Shown here in pieces: positions 36,750 to 49,470 of a stretch of 64,000 nucleotides of DNA. This DNA comes from Epiperipatus broadwayi. Lineage: Eukaryota; Onychophora; Udeonychophora; Euonychophora; Peripatidae. Location: assembly GCA_028023455.1 (NCBI GenBank), contig JAQFVV010006274.1, positions 5,518,001 through 5,582,000 of the forward strand, given 5' to 3'. The number at the start of each line of letters is the position of its first letter. Position 1 is the stretch's first letter. The notes under the pieces are model-generated. The model worked only from the letters and a program-made list of their open reading frames with translations. It had not been told where the DNA came from and made no database searches. The translations under genes were made by a program, and so were the position numbers.

Positions 36750-37400
36750 AAAGGTAATAATGATGATGATGATAATATAATAATAATGATAATAATAGTG
36801 ATGATGATACCAGCCATAGCTTATTAATAAACTCACAACAATAAATTTATCTTTATAAACTCATAAGCACTTTTCAAAATCATCCCATTTCAAACTGGGA
36901 TTTAATTATTACATTCACTAGCATTTATATAAGTTTATAGTTTATTTACTAAAAATACTTTTATAGTTAAAACTAGGATTTAATAATACTAGTGATGATG
37001 ACTGATCATCACGAATCTCTATGCATGATATTCAACTTTCTATAAATCCTTATTTACTAAATATATTAATTATGTTAAACATTGGATTTAATGATTATAA
37101 TTTATTTAGTCAATGATGATGGCGATCATAACTCTTGTATAGTATTATTTGAAACAGTGTTTTAATCAATAATACGATATTCATCTTTGATGAGGATGAT
37201 CAAAACTCCTGGGCATAACATAATTTTAGCCCTCTATTATGGAACTATAATTATTAAAATTTGGTTATTATCAAGCTTAATCCCTAAATATCTAAATGTA
37301 AATCAACATTCTAGTTTACTTAACATTTTGCGAGCGCTTAATATTTGTGAATGCTGATGATTCTTAATATCTGCGAGCGATGATGATGATCATTTAAAAC
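36750..37400. repeat. degenerate satellite-like repeats with GAT runs
   Basis: It starts with a (GAT)n/(AAT)n microsatellite (36758-36812). Three or four poorly conserved units of about 100-150 bp follow, each with a GATGATG-type core (near 36990, 37117, 37190, 37380), then ATCA and a stretch such as ACTCTTG or ACTCCTG, and several with a preceding GGATTTAAT. No coding content. Confidence 0.5.
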
Positions 37401-38310
37401 AATAGAATTAAGACAAGAAAAATACAACAATATTTTTAATAAGAACTTGGAAACCAATTAAGATATATAATTATATTTTATTAATACTATTACTCTTTCT
37501 TTTTTTAAAATCAAATTTACTAATTAGATAAATGGCTTATTATTACATTAATTCAAGAACAAAATTTTATATACAAGTTTGTCATTTTTGGATAATTTTA
37601 AAATAAGCTGGCTTAAAATGACATTAAAAAATATATTTCATGGAATGCTTACTTAAGACTTTCCTAACTTATTATATCATAAAAATAAATTTCATATGTA
37701 ACCTGTGTTTTATTTCACTTCCATTCATATGTAAGCCTTGCTTTATAATTTCTCATATTTAAACTAATTATGTATAACCTATTCTTTTGACGTGTTTGTA
37801 TAAGCAGTTACACATGCACACATTCGGTAATGTTAACATATATGTTTAAAATGTATACCCCTATATTAGAGATTAATACATAAATTACATATATAAAAAA
37901 ATATTCTTGCAACCTTTTAGCAAAAGAAAATAAAATACATTATATCAATTTTAATATGCAACAAGATAAAAAAAAAAAAAACATTATAAATGCATATATT
38001 TATAGGTTGCTCATTATCATAACAACTGAAGAACAATAAAAAAAAAACATTTCAATATTACAATATATAATATAAAAAAAATAATGAAAATTTAAGTTTA
38101 AAGATTTAAACTGTGTTTGTGTTATGTTATGTGATATTGAGAATAACTATCGATAAACAAGCCTTTAATGTTTCTGTATCAAAAGAAAAAAAAATAATGC
38201 TTTGACCAATAAATTAAGGTTTACTTTTAATAAGCAATAATAAAAGATCTGTTAAGGAAAGTTCATAGTTACCCGATTACTTTCACTTCTTATAAATGTC
38301 CCGAGTTTGA
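37401..38310. other. unassigned AT-rich spacer
   Basis: Homopolymer A runs near 37970 and 38040 are the only landmarks seen. Confidence 0.5.
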
Positions 38311-38317
38311 ATTTTCA

Positions 38318-38590
38318 GACTGCTTGTCTTTGCTCCATTTAAAAAAAAGAAAAGTTCTTGCAGATACTTTTAAGATAAACATGAATTAATTGACTTGCTT
38401 ATTTCTTCAATTTTAAAATTATTTATTGTTGATACTTTTGATAATGCTGAATTCGTTGACTGGCTTGCTTCTACCATTTCAAAAAGAGTTATTACAAATA
38501 CTTTTAGATAAGTATGAACTGGTGGATTTGCTTGTCTCTCCCATTTAAAAAAAAAAAAAAACATTGTAGACACTTTAGATGACTATGAGG
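38318..38590. repeat. minisatellite, about 70-80-bp unit, 4 copies
   Basis: Each unit begins with a CATTT-A-run or similar, then TTG-GATACTTTT-GAT, then TGAATT-TTGACTTGCTT. Copies are at about 38318, 38405, 38470 and 38535 and are diverged. The minus-strand ORF 38370-38573 is a translation of this repeat and is not a gene. Confidence 0.7.
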
Positions 38591-39750
38591 AAAATTTTAA
38601 CAAAAAAAATTGGTTGATAGCTTAATCAAACCTAATTATAAGGCCTTTATACATTTTTCTTTTCCTCTTCTTTCCCCTTCTCCCTCCATCCAAAGGTAAT
38701 GAGCCTATAATAGACCAGGAGCCAGAAAAGAAGCATTTCAAATGGCTTGTGTGGTTGGCTTCAAACTCTTATCATTTTGTTGGTTATTATTTGATTGGTA
38801 TATGAGTCCATAGACAGATCAGTGAGCTAATCCATTCTGTATTATTCCAGGAAGCAGAAACAGTGGTTTTAGCAATGCAAATTCATTGTATTATACACAG
38901 CAAAATATATTAATATCATTTCATAGAATTGTTAATAACTTTTTCCAATAAATTCAATTTTGTTCCATTTTTCCTTCTTTATCTTAATCTTGCTGGGAAT
39001 TACTTATATATACGCACATCTTCGTCTATACTGACTTTAAAACAAGAGTCATTTTTTTCTTCCTCAACTTTTAAAGAGTAAAAAAAAATCGCTCACTCTC
39101 TTTTGAAAAAAAAAATCAGAGCTTACATCTCTTCTCTTCATATTAAAAAAACTGACTGATCACTAAATATTGTTTCATTCATTTATATTGCAAATCTATG
39201 ATCAAAGAAAAATACCACCTGGAAATCTTATCTTGAAATAAAAATCAAAGCTTCACAAGTTGATGTTCTATCGCGATTTTACAAGAAAATTAATAATCAC
39301 GCTTTAACCCATCAAAGTACTTCTTTTCTAAAAATTATCTTAGATACAGATAACGCAAACAATAAAGCTGGCAATCTATAGTCATTAGAAATAGGTGTAA
39401 AAGTGTTTTGGTGTTTATACAGACATTCTTATTCTTTCACACTCTTTTGCACGTGCACATTTCTTTTTATCTACTAATCTGATCGCCTTATTTTACACTT
39501 TCTTTCTGATCTGCTTTATTTTAACAAAAAAAAATTAATGTTAAATAAGTTAACACATTATTTAATAAGAAAATATAATAAATCAATTTTAAATATTATT
39601 ACCTTCTCTCTTTACAACTGCTTATTCATTAACTATTTATAAACTATATAATAATAAATACACACATAAATCTATATATATATAAAAGAAATTTTTTTTT
39701 TTTTTGATTAATTAAATAATATGTAAGTGGGTGAAATGAGTCATATATCT
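38591..39750. other. unassigned AT-rich spacer
   Basis: A pyrimidine-rich stretch (TTTTCCTCTTCTTTCCCCTTC) lies near 38660-38690, followed by a slightly GC-richer block to 38880. No gene or repeat family is recognised. Confidence 0.45.
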
Positions 39751-39754
39751 ACAA

Positions 39755-40030
39755 TATATATATATATTTTAATAATCTAAATAATTATAAATCTTATAAT
39801 AATATGTTACTTTATATTGGACTTTATTACTGTAAATGCAAATCAGTATATATTTTTTCGGAGGAAGTGCAACAGTTAATGTCTTTTAAAAGTATTATAA
39901 TTTAATTTATCATCGTCATGTAAATTTTTCATTTAAAAAATTTGTAAATCCAAACATGTTACATTAATGTAAGTACAATTTTTATCTTTTTTTTTTTGTT
40001 TGTTTATTCTGCATTAGAAGCATAAACATT
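39755..40030. repeat. diverged duplicate of 40845-41140
   Basis: The segment aligns with 40845-41140. Shared strings are TTATAATAAT-TG-T-CTTTATA, TGGACTTTATT, TTCGGAGGAAG and AAAAAATTTG-AAATCCAA-CATGTT. The copy here has lost most of the coding-like part of the candidate exon present in its partner. Confidence 0.65.
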
Positions 40031-40940
40031 AATGGTAGATATAGAATATTATATAAACACATGTGAATCAGAACATGCATATACAAAATAGATTGAAGAA
40101 AATCTTGTGACATAACAATATATATATTCACATATCATGTTATGACCTTACCTCAAATCTAAGCTGAATAAAACTTGAAAAAAAATTTTAGATTCCAGGT
40201 CAGATTCATAATTTTTTTCAAGTTGCTGGCCCATAGCTAACCCAGTTAACTATTTAATGTTGATCAGTAAATGGATATCTTGTTAATCTTAACTAATGAA
40301 TTAAGCAAGAATTGTAATACCACTCAAACCACCACTATCCAAAAATTAGAAAGTCTAATTAATGCCCTTAAAGATATTAAATTAATATAAAAAGAATTAT
40401 TAAGTAAAATTGTTGTTTATCTATATTTTTAAAAACAGTTAAGACAAGAAATTGAATGTTAAGTATCTCAAATTTTGAGTTAATGTCAATAATTAATAGT
40501 TATTCTGTCAATTTAAGAATCATTATTTTTGTCTTTAAAAATTATAGGGATATTATTTCCAAAAGATATTGCTTATGGACAGTATTTTTTAAAAATTTTA
40601 AATTCAAGAGTGAAAGTTAGAGGGTAAAACATTTTTAATTATTCCGAGATAAATAAATATGAAAAAATTGTATTTAGTAGGTAATATATGAATCCTAAAT
40701 AAAGATTTTGCTTAGGTGTTAAAAATTTCATATATTAATAACTGGACAAGCTTTTTTAATTAACAAATTTAATTTGAAGTTATTCAGAAATTTTTTTATC
40801 ATAAGTTATATATAACTATTTAAATGTTTTATTTAAAAATTCTTCAATTTATATATATATATTTATAATCTAAACAATTATAAGTTTTATAATAATTTGC
40901 TGCTTTATACTGGACTTTATTTTAAAACATATAGAAGCGC

Positions 40941-40994
40941 ATGAGTGTAAATCCAGCAGACTTATCTCCTCTTTCGGAGGAAGCGGAGCGGCTG
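40941..40994 (+). CDS. candidate first coding exon, function unknown
   Basis: A short GC-rich island begins ATGAGTGTAAATCCAGCAGA and encodes MSVNPADLSPLSEEAERL before a consensus splice donor (CTG then GTGAGT) at 40995. The exon is 54 nt and ends in phase 0. AAGCGCATGA is a tolerable start context. The peptide has normal amino-acid composition, unlike the lysine/asparagine/phenylalanine-rich chance ORFs around it. A preceding ATAG at 40931-40934 could instead be an acceptor, in which case this is an internal exon and another open frame is possible. A diverged duplicate of the region, without a usable frame, lies 1.1 kb upstream. No downstream phase-0 exon could be assigned. Confidence 0.35.
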
Positions 40995-41140
40995 GTGAGT
41001 CTTATATCAATATTATAATCTAACTCACCAACTTCATATAAATCTCACCTTTAAAAAATTTGCAAATCCAAGCATGTTGCACTAATTGTTAGTACTAATT
41101 TTTTCTTTTTTAAAATCAATCCTGCATCATTAATCCCATA

Positions 41141-42705
41141 AGTCTTTATAATGCAATGTTATTTATAAATTACTACAATGCATCAGTCTGATAAATGTAA
41201 TGGTACTTATATATTAATTGTCTTTGTCTTGGAATGCCTATTTAATGTTTTATCTGGTTTAAGCTTTGCTGTATTAAATGTGCTTACTTTTAAAATTATA
41301 TATGTAAGTAGTCAATAATATATATGTGTGTGTGAGTTTGGTTAAAATATATTTAACTAAAAACATAAATGAAAAAAAAAATGTTTAAAAGCAAATGCAA
41401 ATTAAAACTGTGTGAAAAATAATTTTGCTTAAAAAATCTTAACATCCATATAATTATTTTTTGAGGATTCCATTAATGGTTGTGATTGTAATTACAAGTT
41501 CTATGCACCATTAATACCATTGTTTAGAATATTTATAATATTTGTGCATTTCATTTTAATTTATAATATTTTATGAGATATTTTTGCTGCTGAAATATTA
41601 AATAATATATAATGTCTTCAATTGTAATAATAATGTAAAGAGATTGAAGAAAATTTGGAAAAACAATTTTTTGAATCTAATTTATAGAAGCAGTTATTTT
41701 GAATTAGCTTATAAGAAGTGAAAATGAAAATATTTTTTTTTTTGCATTCATTTTTGAAATAGTTTTGAAATTTAATTTTAAAAAAAAATGTTAATTATTT
41801 TATTGGTCTTCATGATGCATTTTTTCATCTGATCAGTTTAAATTTTATAAAAGTGAATTAAATAATTATTCAAAATTCATTCTAAAAATCTCATTTGAGT
41901 CTTTGGAAAAATTCAAGAAAAGCCTTAATATTACTTTCATGAGCATCTCAGCATTGTTGTTTCCTATTTGAGTAATATTAAAAGAATAAAAAATTGTCCA
42001 AAGATACAATTCTGAAAAAAAGAATCATGGATTTCACCTCTTGTTGAAATATAATTCCAGCCCTAACAATGGAAAAAATCCACATCTATTATAATCATAA
42101 TTTTTAGTTTTTACATTTAAAATATTGATTTTTGTTAATGTAATCCAGATTAAAGTGATAGATAGTTGGATTAACTATAGATCAGCTGCATGAAAAAAAT
42201 CCTAAGCCTGTTTGTGACTTGAAAAAATTTTCAAGGTTCACTCTATCAATCTCAAATCTTGGATCACAGTATAGAAGATAGATACTTAATTATTATACCA
42301 TTATCCTCACTTTATAAGAAAATGTATACATAATTAAACTCTTTGTATAATAATTTAGTTATAAAATTGTTAAACATTCATTTAAGGGGATCTTATTTTT
42401 TACAGAAAACATCAGTATAATTGTACTTTTTTTATTTATTTTGCTGTTGACTTTTAAAGATTTTTTCATTCTCACATTTTTCTATATGTTGTTCACACTA
42501 GAATGATTTCTTCCTAAAAGAGAAAATATATATATAGATAGATACACTAGTTATATTCTTATTATTTAAATCCTAATTATTGTTTAATAGGACAATAATT
42601 TTAAAGTTAAATTTAATTGTTTTATGTGCCCAAAATTTTTCGTAATACATTATTGACTTATATTGCTGTTTTAAACATAAGGCTCTTTTGTGTATGGTGA
42701 ACTTT
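41141..42705. other. unassigned AT-rich spacer
   Basis: Only simple repeats are seen, such as (TA)n(TG)n near 41315-41335. Confidence 0.5.
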
Positions 42706-42707
42706 AT

Positions 42708-43480
42708 TATATAATGAGCATGCCAATAGCTCTTAACAATCTTTTCCGAATATTCCTATCCTCAGGTTGGTTTCTAACTCTAGCTTTTGTCAGTGAGGCA
42801 CTAGGTTCTAACTCTAGCTTTTGTCAGTGAGGCACTAGGCTTTTCAAGCATTAGATTTAAAATTCCAGGTCAAGCCCAGCACTTGATCTAATGTTTAACC
42901 ATTAAGTAGAAAATCTGAAAATTTTCAGACATCCATATGTCTTCAAATCCAGCTATCTAACTTAAATAGTTACATGGAACTGAACTGGGTTCAGATACAC
43001 TATATATTAATGTATTAATTGATATGCTCATTATATAACATTTGTAATGCAGCTTTATTAAGTCACATGATATATGACTTCCTTGCAATTATTGTTATTG
43101 CTCTTAAGGCTTTGGCGATTTTATATTGCTAAAGCTATTTATATATGATGTATCTGAACTTAGTTCAGTACCATATAGCTATTTAATTTAGATAGCTGAA
43201 TTTGAAAATATATGGATGTTTGAAAATTTCATATTTTTTATTTAATAGTTAAATATTAGATAAAGTGTTGGGCTTGATCTGGTATTTTAAATCTAATGCT
43301 TGAATATCCTAACGCCTCACTAACGAAAGCCAGAGCTAGAAACCAGTCTGATGATAGGGATATTTTGAAAAGTTTGTTAATTGGCACATTCATTATATAT
43401 CATTTGTAATACAAGCTTATTAAATTAAGTCATGTGATATATGGCTTGATTACCTTGCACTTATGGTGAATTTTACTACA
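42708..43480. repeat. fold-back family F, copy 2
   Basis: Left arm 42708-43001 and right arm 43148-43400 are inverse copies. They include TTTTGTCAGTGAGGCACTAG, a GCCCAGCACTT or inverse string, and GGTTCAGATACAC/GTATCTGAACTTAGTTCAG. A 34-bp unit with TCTAGCTTTTGTCAGTGAGG is tandemly doubled in the left arm (42774-42841). The segment TCATTATATA-CATTTGTAAT, AGCTTTATTAA, GTCACATGATATATGACTT occurs in the loop (about 43025-43080) and again outside the right arm (43388-43450). The same outer sequence flanks copy 1. Confidence 0.85.
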
Positions 43481-44773
43481 TCAGAGGCTAGAAAAATTAT
43501 ATTAAAAGAATAGAAAACATTAGTAAATTATCATCAGTATTGATTAAGAAGTATCATGGCTGATAATTTTAAAAAAAATTTTAATCACTGGACAGCTCTG
43601 ATAGCGAATATATTGTCTTAATTTATGAATCATAAAATTTTAACTGATTTATGGAAGTGTTTTAGAATTCTTATAAAATATTAAAACATTATCTTCATTG
43701 ATTATATTTGTGGATTTTTTTTTTTTTTTACATTTATGTAATAACTTATCCAAGCTGTGATTATCCATTAGTTGTGGATATATTTTTGGCATAATTTTTT
43801 ACTAAATGTTTTGATGAAATTGTATGCTTAGCATAATTGTGAGACAGTGTAATCATAGAAACTTTTTTTAAAAAAATGTATTTAAAAAACTTTGTGATTA
43901 TATGTGTCCTGTAAAATTGCAATCACAGTGATTCTTATAATTAGTTTATTAATGTATTCTAGAATAATGAATTATATTTATTTTTGTTTAACAACTTACC
44001 TTCAATAAATATATCTATAGGTATATTTTCTTATAAGCTAAGTTACAAGGTTGTAATTTTGTGCATCACTTATATAAGAACAACTATTTTATTTCAGTGC
44101 TTCCATTTATTATAAACTTAAGAAATCAAAACATGTTAGTAGGGAGCTATCAATGTACTAAACTACACAGGATAATATTGATAAGTTATTAAATTTTTCA
44201 AAGGGTTTTTTTTTGTATAATGCAACAAGTACATATTTAAATATTCTCATTCATAATTTTGAAGTTAATTTAATAAATATATTTTAAGCAATTTTTTATT
44301 TTTATTTTTGATTATACATGTTGATATTTATTTTTTCATTTAACAATAGTTATATTCACTAATATTTTATTGTGACTTAAATTTCTAATATCAGATCAAA
44401 CTACTAGTGACAGAGAAATAATAATATTAGCTATGACTTGCAATGTATATGAATATCTTTGTTGATTATTCACAGAAAATATTTAAAAAAATCAAAAAAT
44501 ATGCAACTCTATAAAACTCATTTTATTCAGGCTATTGTTGGAAACCAACATATTTTTCAAGTGAATTTCAAACTTTCTTTAAATCATTGGGAAAATGAAA
44601 TATTAATTTAAAAGTTTACTTATTTTTGTCTTCTTTTTTTTTTTTTAAATCACTTTTTTTTTTTTTTTTGACTTATGGGGTTAATATTTTTAAAAACAAT
44701 GCTCTAACTCCATGGAATTAAGCACGCTTTACTTTATTATGCATGCTTTATTTTTAATAATTTAACATTTAAG
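43481..44773. other. unassigned AT-rich spacer
   Basis: T-rich homopolymers dominate (for example 43715-43730, 44632-44670). No feature is recognised. Confidence 0.5.
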
Positions 44774-44852
44774 TAATATTAATGGCTTTAAAACTTCCGT
44801 TTATAAAAAGCTACAAATTAGGAAACCAAAACGGAATTTCTACAGCAAAGAG
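44774..44852 (+). CDS. weak candidate internal exon
   Basis: This 79-nt open segment lies between a modest acceptor (ACATTTAAG) and a donor (AGAG then GTAATT). One frame reads ILMALKLPFIKSYKLGNQNG and on to ISTAKR without a stop. It begins with two bases completing a codon and ends with two bases of the next, so it is phase-compatible both with the 21.9 kb candidate exon and with the exon at 54748. The upstream pyrimidine tract is poor, and no family is recognised, so chance is a real possibility. Confidence 0.2.
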
Positions 44853-45236
44853 GTAATTATTACATTTAGATTTTTTTTTTTTTTACTACTTTTTTTTTTT
44901 TTGTAATTTACATTTCATTCAATATTTTTACTATTTTTTATTCTCCTCTTTTTTTTTTTGTTTTACAATAAATGTTTAACATTCTTTATTCAAATATTAC
45001 TTTTAAAATATATAATTTTTTTTAGATATATTAAATACCATGGAATATAATATTGAAAGAAAGAAGAAAATGTCTTTTTAAAAAAAGAAAGATAAAGCCT
45101 CTTTTAATTTGTACTTTTTATTTAAGTTTAATTTTTTCAGTTAATTAAACTGCTATTATTAAAAATTATATTATTTCACTGGCATATTAGATGAAATTGT
45201 CAATAATATTTGTAATACAATATTTGTTTTTTAAAT

Positions 45237-46130
45237 AGGTTTTGATTATCACATGATCACATTTCCTATACTAGCACATTATTTGTTGATAAACAGAGCA
45301 AAACTCTCCATACAGTATTGCCACCTGTGCTAAACAGAGTAATCAATGGATGCCAGAAGGCTTGTGCATAAAATCCCTATCTAATGCCTACTCATCCAAT
45401 ATCCCCAGACTAGTTTCTGGCTTGTGGCCTTTGTCAGTGAGGAGCTTTGGATCTGAGAGCACTGCATCTAGATCTTAGGATCTAATGCAACCCTCTAGCA
45501 ACCACCCTTTATCTCTACTTAACCACAAAACTATGAGAATGAAATTGAAAACACAAAAAATATTTTCAATCTAAGCTCAATAGCTTATATAGTCATATGG
45601 GTCTGAACTCAGTTCAGCACCCATACATTTTGGTGTCTTTGGCTCTTTTACAACCATAGCCACCACTATCCTATTAGGCAGGATTGGTGTTAAACCATTA
45701 AGCATCACATGATCACATTTCCTATACTAGCACATTATTTGTTGATAAACAGAGCAAAACTCTCCATACAGTATTGCCACCTGTGCTAAACAGAGTAATC
45801 AATGGATGCCAGAAGGCTTGTGCATAAAATCCCTATCTAATGCCTACTCATCCAATATTTTCAATTTCATTCTCATAGTTTTGTAGTTAAGTAGAGATAA
45901 AAGGTGGTTCCTAGAGGGTTGCATTAGATCCTAAGATCTAGATGCAGTGCTCTCAGATCCAAAGCTCCTCACTGACAAAGGCCACAAGCCAGAAACTAGT
46001 CTGGGGATATTGGATGAGTAGGCATTAGATAGGGATTTTATGCACAAGCCTTCTGGCATCCATTGATTACTCTGTTTAGCACAGGTGGCAATACTGTATG
46101 GAGAGTTTTGCTCTGTTTAGGTTTTGATTA
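45237..46130. repeat. fold-back family F, copy 3 (young)
   Basis: A 155-bp unit at 45248-45402 is repeated directly at 45704-45858 and inversely at about 46005-46118, essentially without mismatches. The segment 45403-45555 (CCAGACTAGTTTCTGGCTTG, then CTTTGTCAGTGAGGAGC) is inverted at 45859-46005 with only a few differences. The loop holds CTGAACTCAGTTCAG (45603-45617), also present in copy 2. The whole is bracketed by AGGTTTTGATTA at 45237-45248 and 46119-46130, a probable 12-bp target duplication. High arm identity points to a recent origin or gene conversion. Confidence 0.88.
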
Positions 46131-46814
46131 CTTAATTAAATTTTGATATGTATAAAAAAAATTTAATATCTCAAGTAATCAGTTAAAATGGCATCAATTT
46201 CTGTAGAGTTTTTATTTATATATTTATTTGAAATTTTTTTCAAGAATATACTAGATAAAAAAAATAAAACTATGATCTAAAAAAAAAAAAAAGAAATTAA
46301 TAAATGTCATTCTAATTGATAGTTTATAATTTTAAATATTTTATATATCAGAATTTAAATAATTAAAATTTATTTAATTATTTTGAAAGAAGAGAAAAGA
46401 ATGTAGCTATAGCGAATCATTCATTTTTGCCATAATTTAATTTTTCTCATCATTTTCAAATGATATTTTTTTTTTTTGTAATTGTCATTTATTTTTATCT
46501 AAGTAAACTCATAAAATGTATTAATAATATTTTTTTTAAATAAATTTTATACATTCATATATGGAAATATGCTTACATAATTACTCTTCTTTTTTTACAA
46601 AAGATTAATGGCATTTATTTGGTAAGGAAACACTATTGTAGTTTGAAGTGTGTGTGTGCATATGTATATCCATGCATGTATATTTATGTATTCTCATTTC
46701 ACATAAATAAAATGTATACCTAATTTTAAATAATGTTATTAATATTTATATTTTTTATATTAAGAAACTGACTTTTGATTATAAATTCTTTATCATTTTT
46801 ACGTTTCATGTTTC
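46131..46814. other. unassigned AT-rich spacer
   Basis: Homopolymer tracts and a (TG)n-rich stretch near 46650 only. An 18-base segment with a good acceptor and donor at 46604-46621 is discussed among rejected items. Confidence 0.5.
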
Positions 46815-47215
46815 AACAATAATAATCTTTATTTGTCTAAGAGAGTTACAAAAGATTTTTACAAAGATGGATTGCAATGGTTACATGGGCAATCCATGAT
46901 TGTAAGTAAATGAATATAAAAATTGTTTTAAGTTCAACATTACATTATAGAAGTCCTAAAAAAACTTTGGATCGCTGTCTTCAGATGTGCAATTCAGGGT
47001 TGCATATTAATATATAGCTATGTTCCAAGAGAAACATACTGTTAGCTATTGTCCTTGTAGATCTTATTGTCTTTGTAAATGATTTTTGCTGTGACTTTAA
47101 AACAGTAATTTATAGCAACAGCAATTATTCTTAAGCATAGATGAAGTTCTAGAGTTTGTTTTAGTTGGAAATACATATGCCATTACACTTGCAATCATAA
47201 TTCCAATTGCACATG

Positions 47216-47524
47216 TCAGTATTGGTCTTTATGATTGTGTTTCTTCAAATGGGGCTGGTTGAAAGATAAATATTCACTAAAGCAATAATGATTAGCTGTG
47301 ATCTCTATGAGAAGAGTGATGTCTGGGTTAAGGGCTGATGCACAATGACTGATCGACTGTTTACTAATTGTTGTAATTGATTGCAGCTTGGAGACAAGAG
47401 GGGAACATTGGCGGAAGGTGAAAATGTTGAGTGGGATGATGGTCCAGGGATCTAGGTCAAATAGATGAATGGTGCCAGAATAATGAACATTGTGTTGGAA
47501 TGAAGAGTGCCAATTTGTGAGCAT
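47216..47524 (-). pseudogene. LINE C-terminal region fragment
   Basis: This 102-codon open frame lies near the 3' end of the Tx1/L1-like element, downstream of its reverse transcriptase. It is rich in S, T, H and I and has no motif I recognise. Its position and shared base bias (A/C-rich coding strand) are the only reasons for assigning it to the LINE ORF2 tail. Confidence 0.5.
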
Positions 47525-47651
47525 TTTATTAATTGGATAACGCCCTTTGAGTGTCCAGATAGCCGCAAAAATGTCTGAAGCTGCTATATTTGAATCTCAG
47601 GTTTTTAATTGGGGTAGCATGTTTAGAAAAGTGGAAAGGTCCTGTCTGGTA

Positions 47652-49470
47652 TTATTGCTGAGGGTGAAAGTGCAAGTGCACTAGAAGGCAAATAAGATGA
47701 AAGTAGCTGCTCATGCTATAGGGTATGGCTTTTGATAAGATTGAATTAGTTGTTGCATAGAGATACCAGATTGTTGATATGTGTCTGAGATGATCGATGT
47801 GATTGAGAGCTTGGCAATTATTAATAAGATCATTCCTGTGTCTTCTGCTGTGGGACACAAGGAGAAAAGGGATCAATACTTTGGTACATCTAATGGTAGT
47901 GGAGAAAGTAAGATGTAGGCAGGGCATGAAGATTAAAATGAAGCAGAACAAAAACATTTGACTCCAGGGCCCATTTTCTAAAGAAATGGAGAAGTTGACA
48001 TTATTGATGTTTAGTATGGGGGAAGGATGATCAGTGGTGACATTTGGATGTAGTATGCTATATGTGTGCCAGTATATATATTTAGTATTGCTGGAGGTCA
48101 TTTGGTGGTAACGTTTTGAACCAATTGGATAAGACTTGGAAGATATGAAGTTGAGGGGTGGTCTGTCAGTGGCGGTTATAGTGAACAGGTGTTGGGATCT
48201 TGGGAAGTGATGGTTAAATGTTGTAAGGCCCAGACCATTGTTGATAGCTGGGCTGAATTGTTTGGTGGAAATTGATGCAGTTTTTCTACCCCATAGTAGT
48301 TTATTGCAGAGAGAGTTAATCGTAGTGATGAATGACTTTGAAAACTTGCTAATGGGGAAGTCATATGTAATTTTAATAATTACAAGGGGATTGAATAGTT
48401 TAACCTTGTTTGTATTGAGAGTTTCATGGAAAGCAGATTAATGTAGAAAAGGAAAGGAAGGGACTTGGCTTACTCTGAAATATATGAGTGCAGGGTTTTC
48501 TCGTGTATATGAACCATGTGGCAGATTTGTTCAAATTGAATTTATGTTTATAGACAAAAGTAATTCATTAAGTGTCTTTTGGAGTATGGGTAGTTGTTTT
48601 TAAGAGGCTAAGAAGACAGTAATATTTATTCATGCAATACATTGAATGTGTTGCTGGTGTGTGAAGTTTGGAGGCCAGTGATCTTTTGTTGTATCTGTTT
48701 TAAAAATGGATTAATGTACATGATGAAAATATGTGAGCTAAGTGGTGATTCTTGTGAGATGGACTGAGTAGATGTAAAGGATGGGGAGTTTTTGCCATTG
48801 AGGGTGACATGGATCTCTCTACTGAGCAGCAAATCAGTAATTAGATATAGTAGAGTGAGGGAAATGGTGGTATTGGTGAGCATGTTAATTAGTAGCTTAA
48901 TAGGGATTGAATCAAATGCTGTTTTAATGTCAAGCTAGACTACAGTGAGAGCATATCTCCTATGCTCCTGGACTGAAGACATACTGCTTTAAATATAAGC
49001 ACAGCCTATGGATGAGCTCTATTTAGCAAATTCTGTAGTGAGATTAAGGAAGTATGTGTGATTCTATTTGATTTTTAATTACTCTCTCCAGTAGCTTAAT
49101 TCATAAAGGGCCATAGACTTGGTCCAAGGGTTGGTGAGAATGGAATTGTCATCTGGTTTTTTGGTGAACAGTATGGTGGCATTGGTATATAGGCCTTTAA
49201 TATTATATATTCTTTGAGACAAGTAATTAGCAAGATTCCAAAGATAGAGTGGGGAAACGGCTATGGTAAGTGGAGAAGGTAGGTGTTTCATTGGTACCAG
49301 AGTAACAAGAATTGTGAATGGTCATGAGATTGGCAGAAAATTTGTGCAATCTGAAATGGAGTATCAGTCTCTGGCAGTTCAAAGATGCGTGGTGGCAGTT
49401 TGAAGATATTGTCTGCATGTATCTTTTGTTTGAAATGAAGATATTTATATGTAGGGTGTATCATATCCAT
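47652..49470 (-). pseudogene. LINE reverse transcriptase remnant
   Basis: Open pieces at 49079-49470, 48626-48883, 48176-48364 and 47652-48101 belong to one broken reverse transcriptase. The clearest motif is QESPLSSHIFIMYINPFLKQ (about 48680-48760), equivalent to Q-G-S-P-L-S-P-x-LF-x-Y-I-x-P, motif B. Before it come SREIHVTLNGKNSPSF, the strand preceding motif B, and ILFTKKPDDNSILTNPWTKS (near 49100-49170), equivalent to I-KP-KD---NWRPI. The active-site YADD box is not evident in the open pieces. Overlapping open frames at 49227-49470 reflect a frameshift. The product would have copied the LINE RNA at the insertion site. Confidence 0.75.

Noticed and set aside
46604-46621. An 18-nt microexon-like segment between a strong acceptor (CTCTTCTTTTTTTACAAAAG) and GTAAGG, reading INGIYL in phase 0.
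   Set aside because: Too short to carry coding evidence; good-looking splice sites around 18 bases are expected by chance in T-rich DNA.
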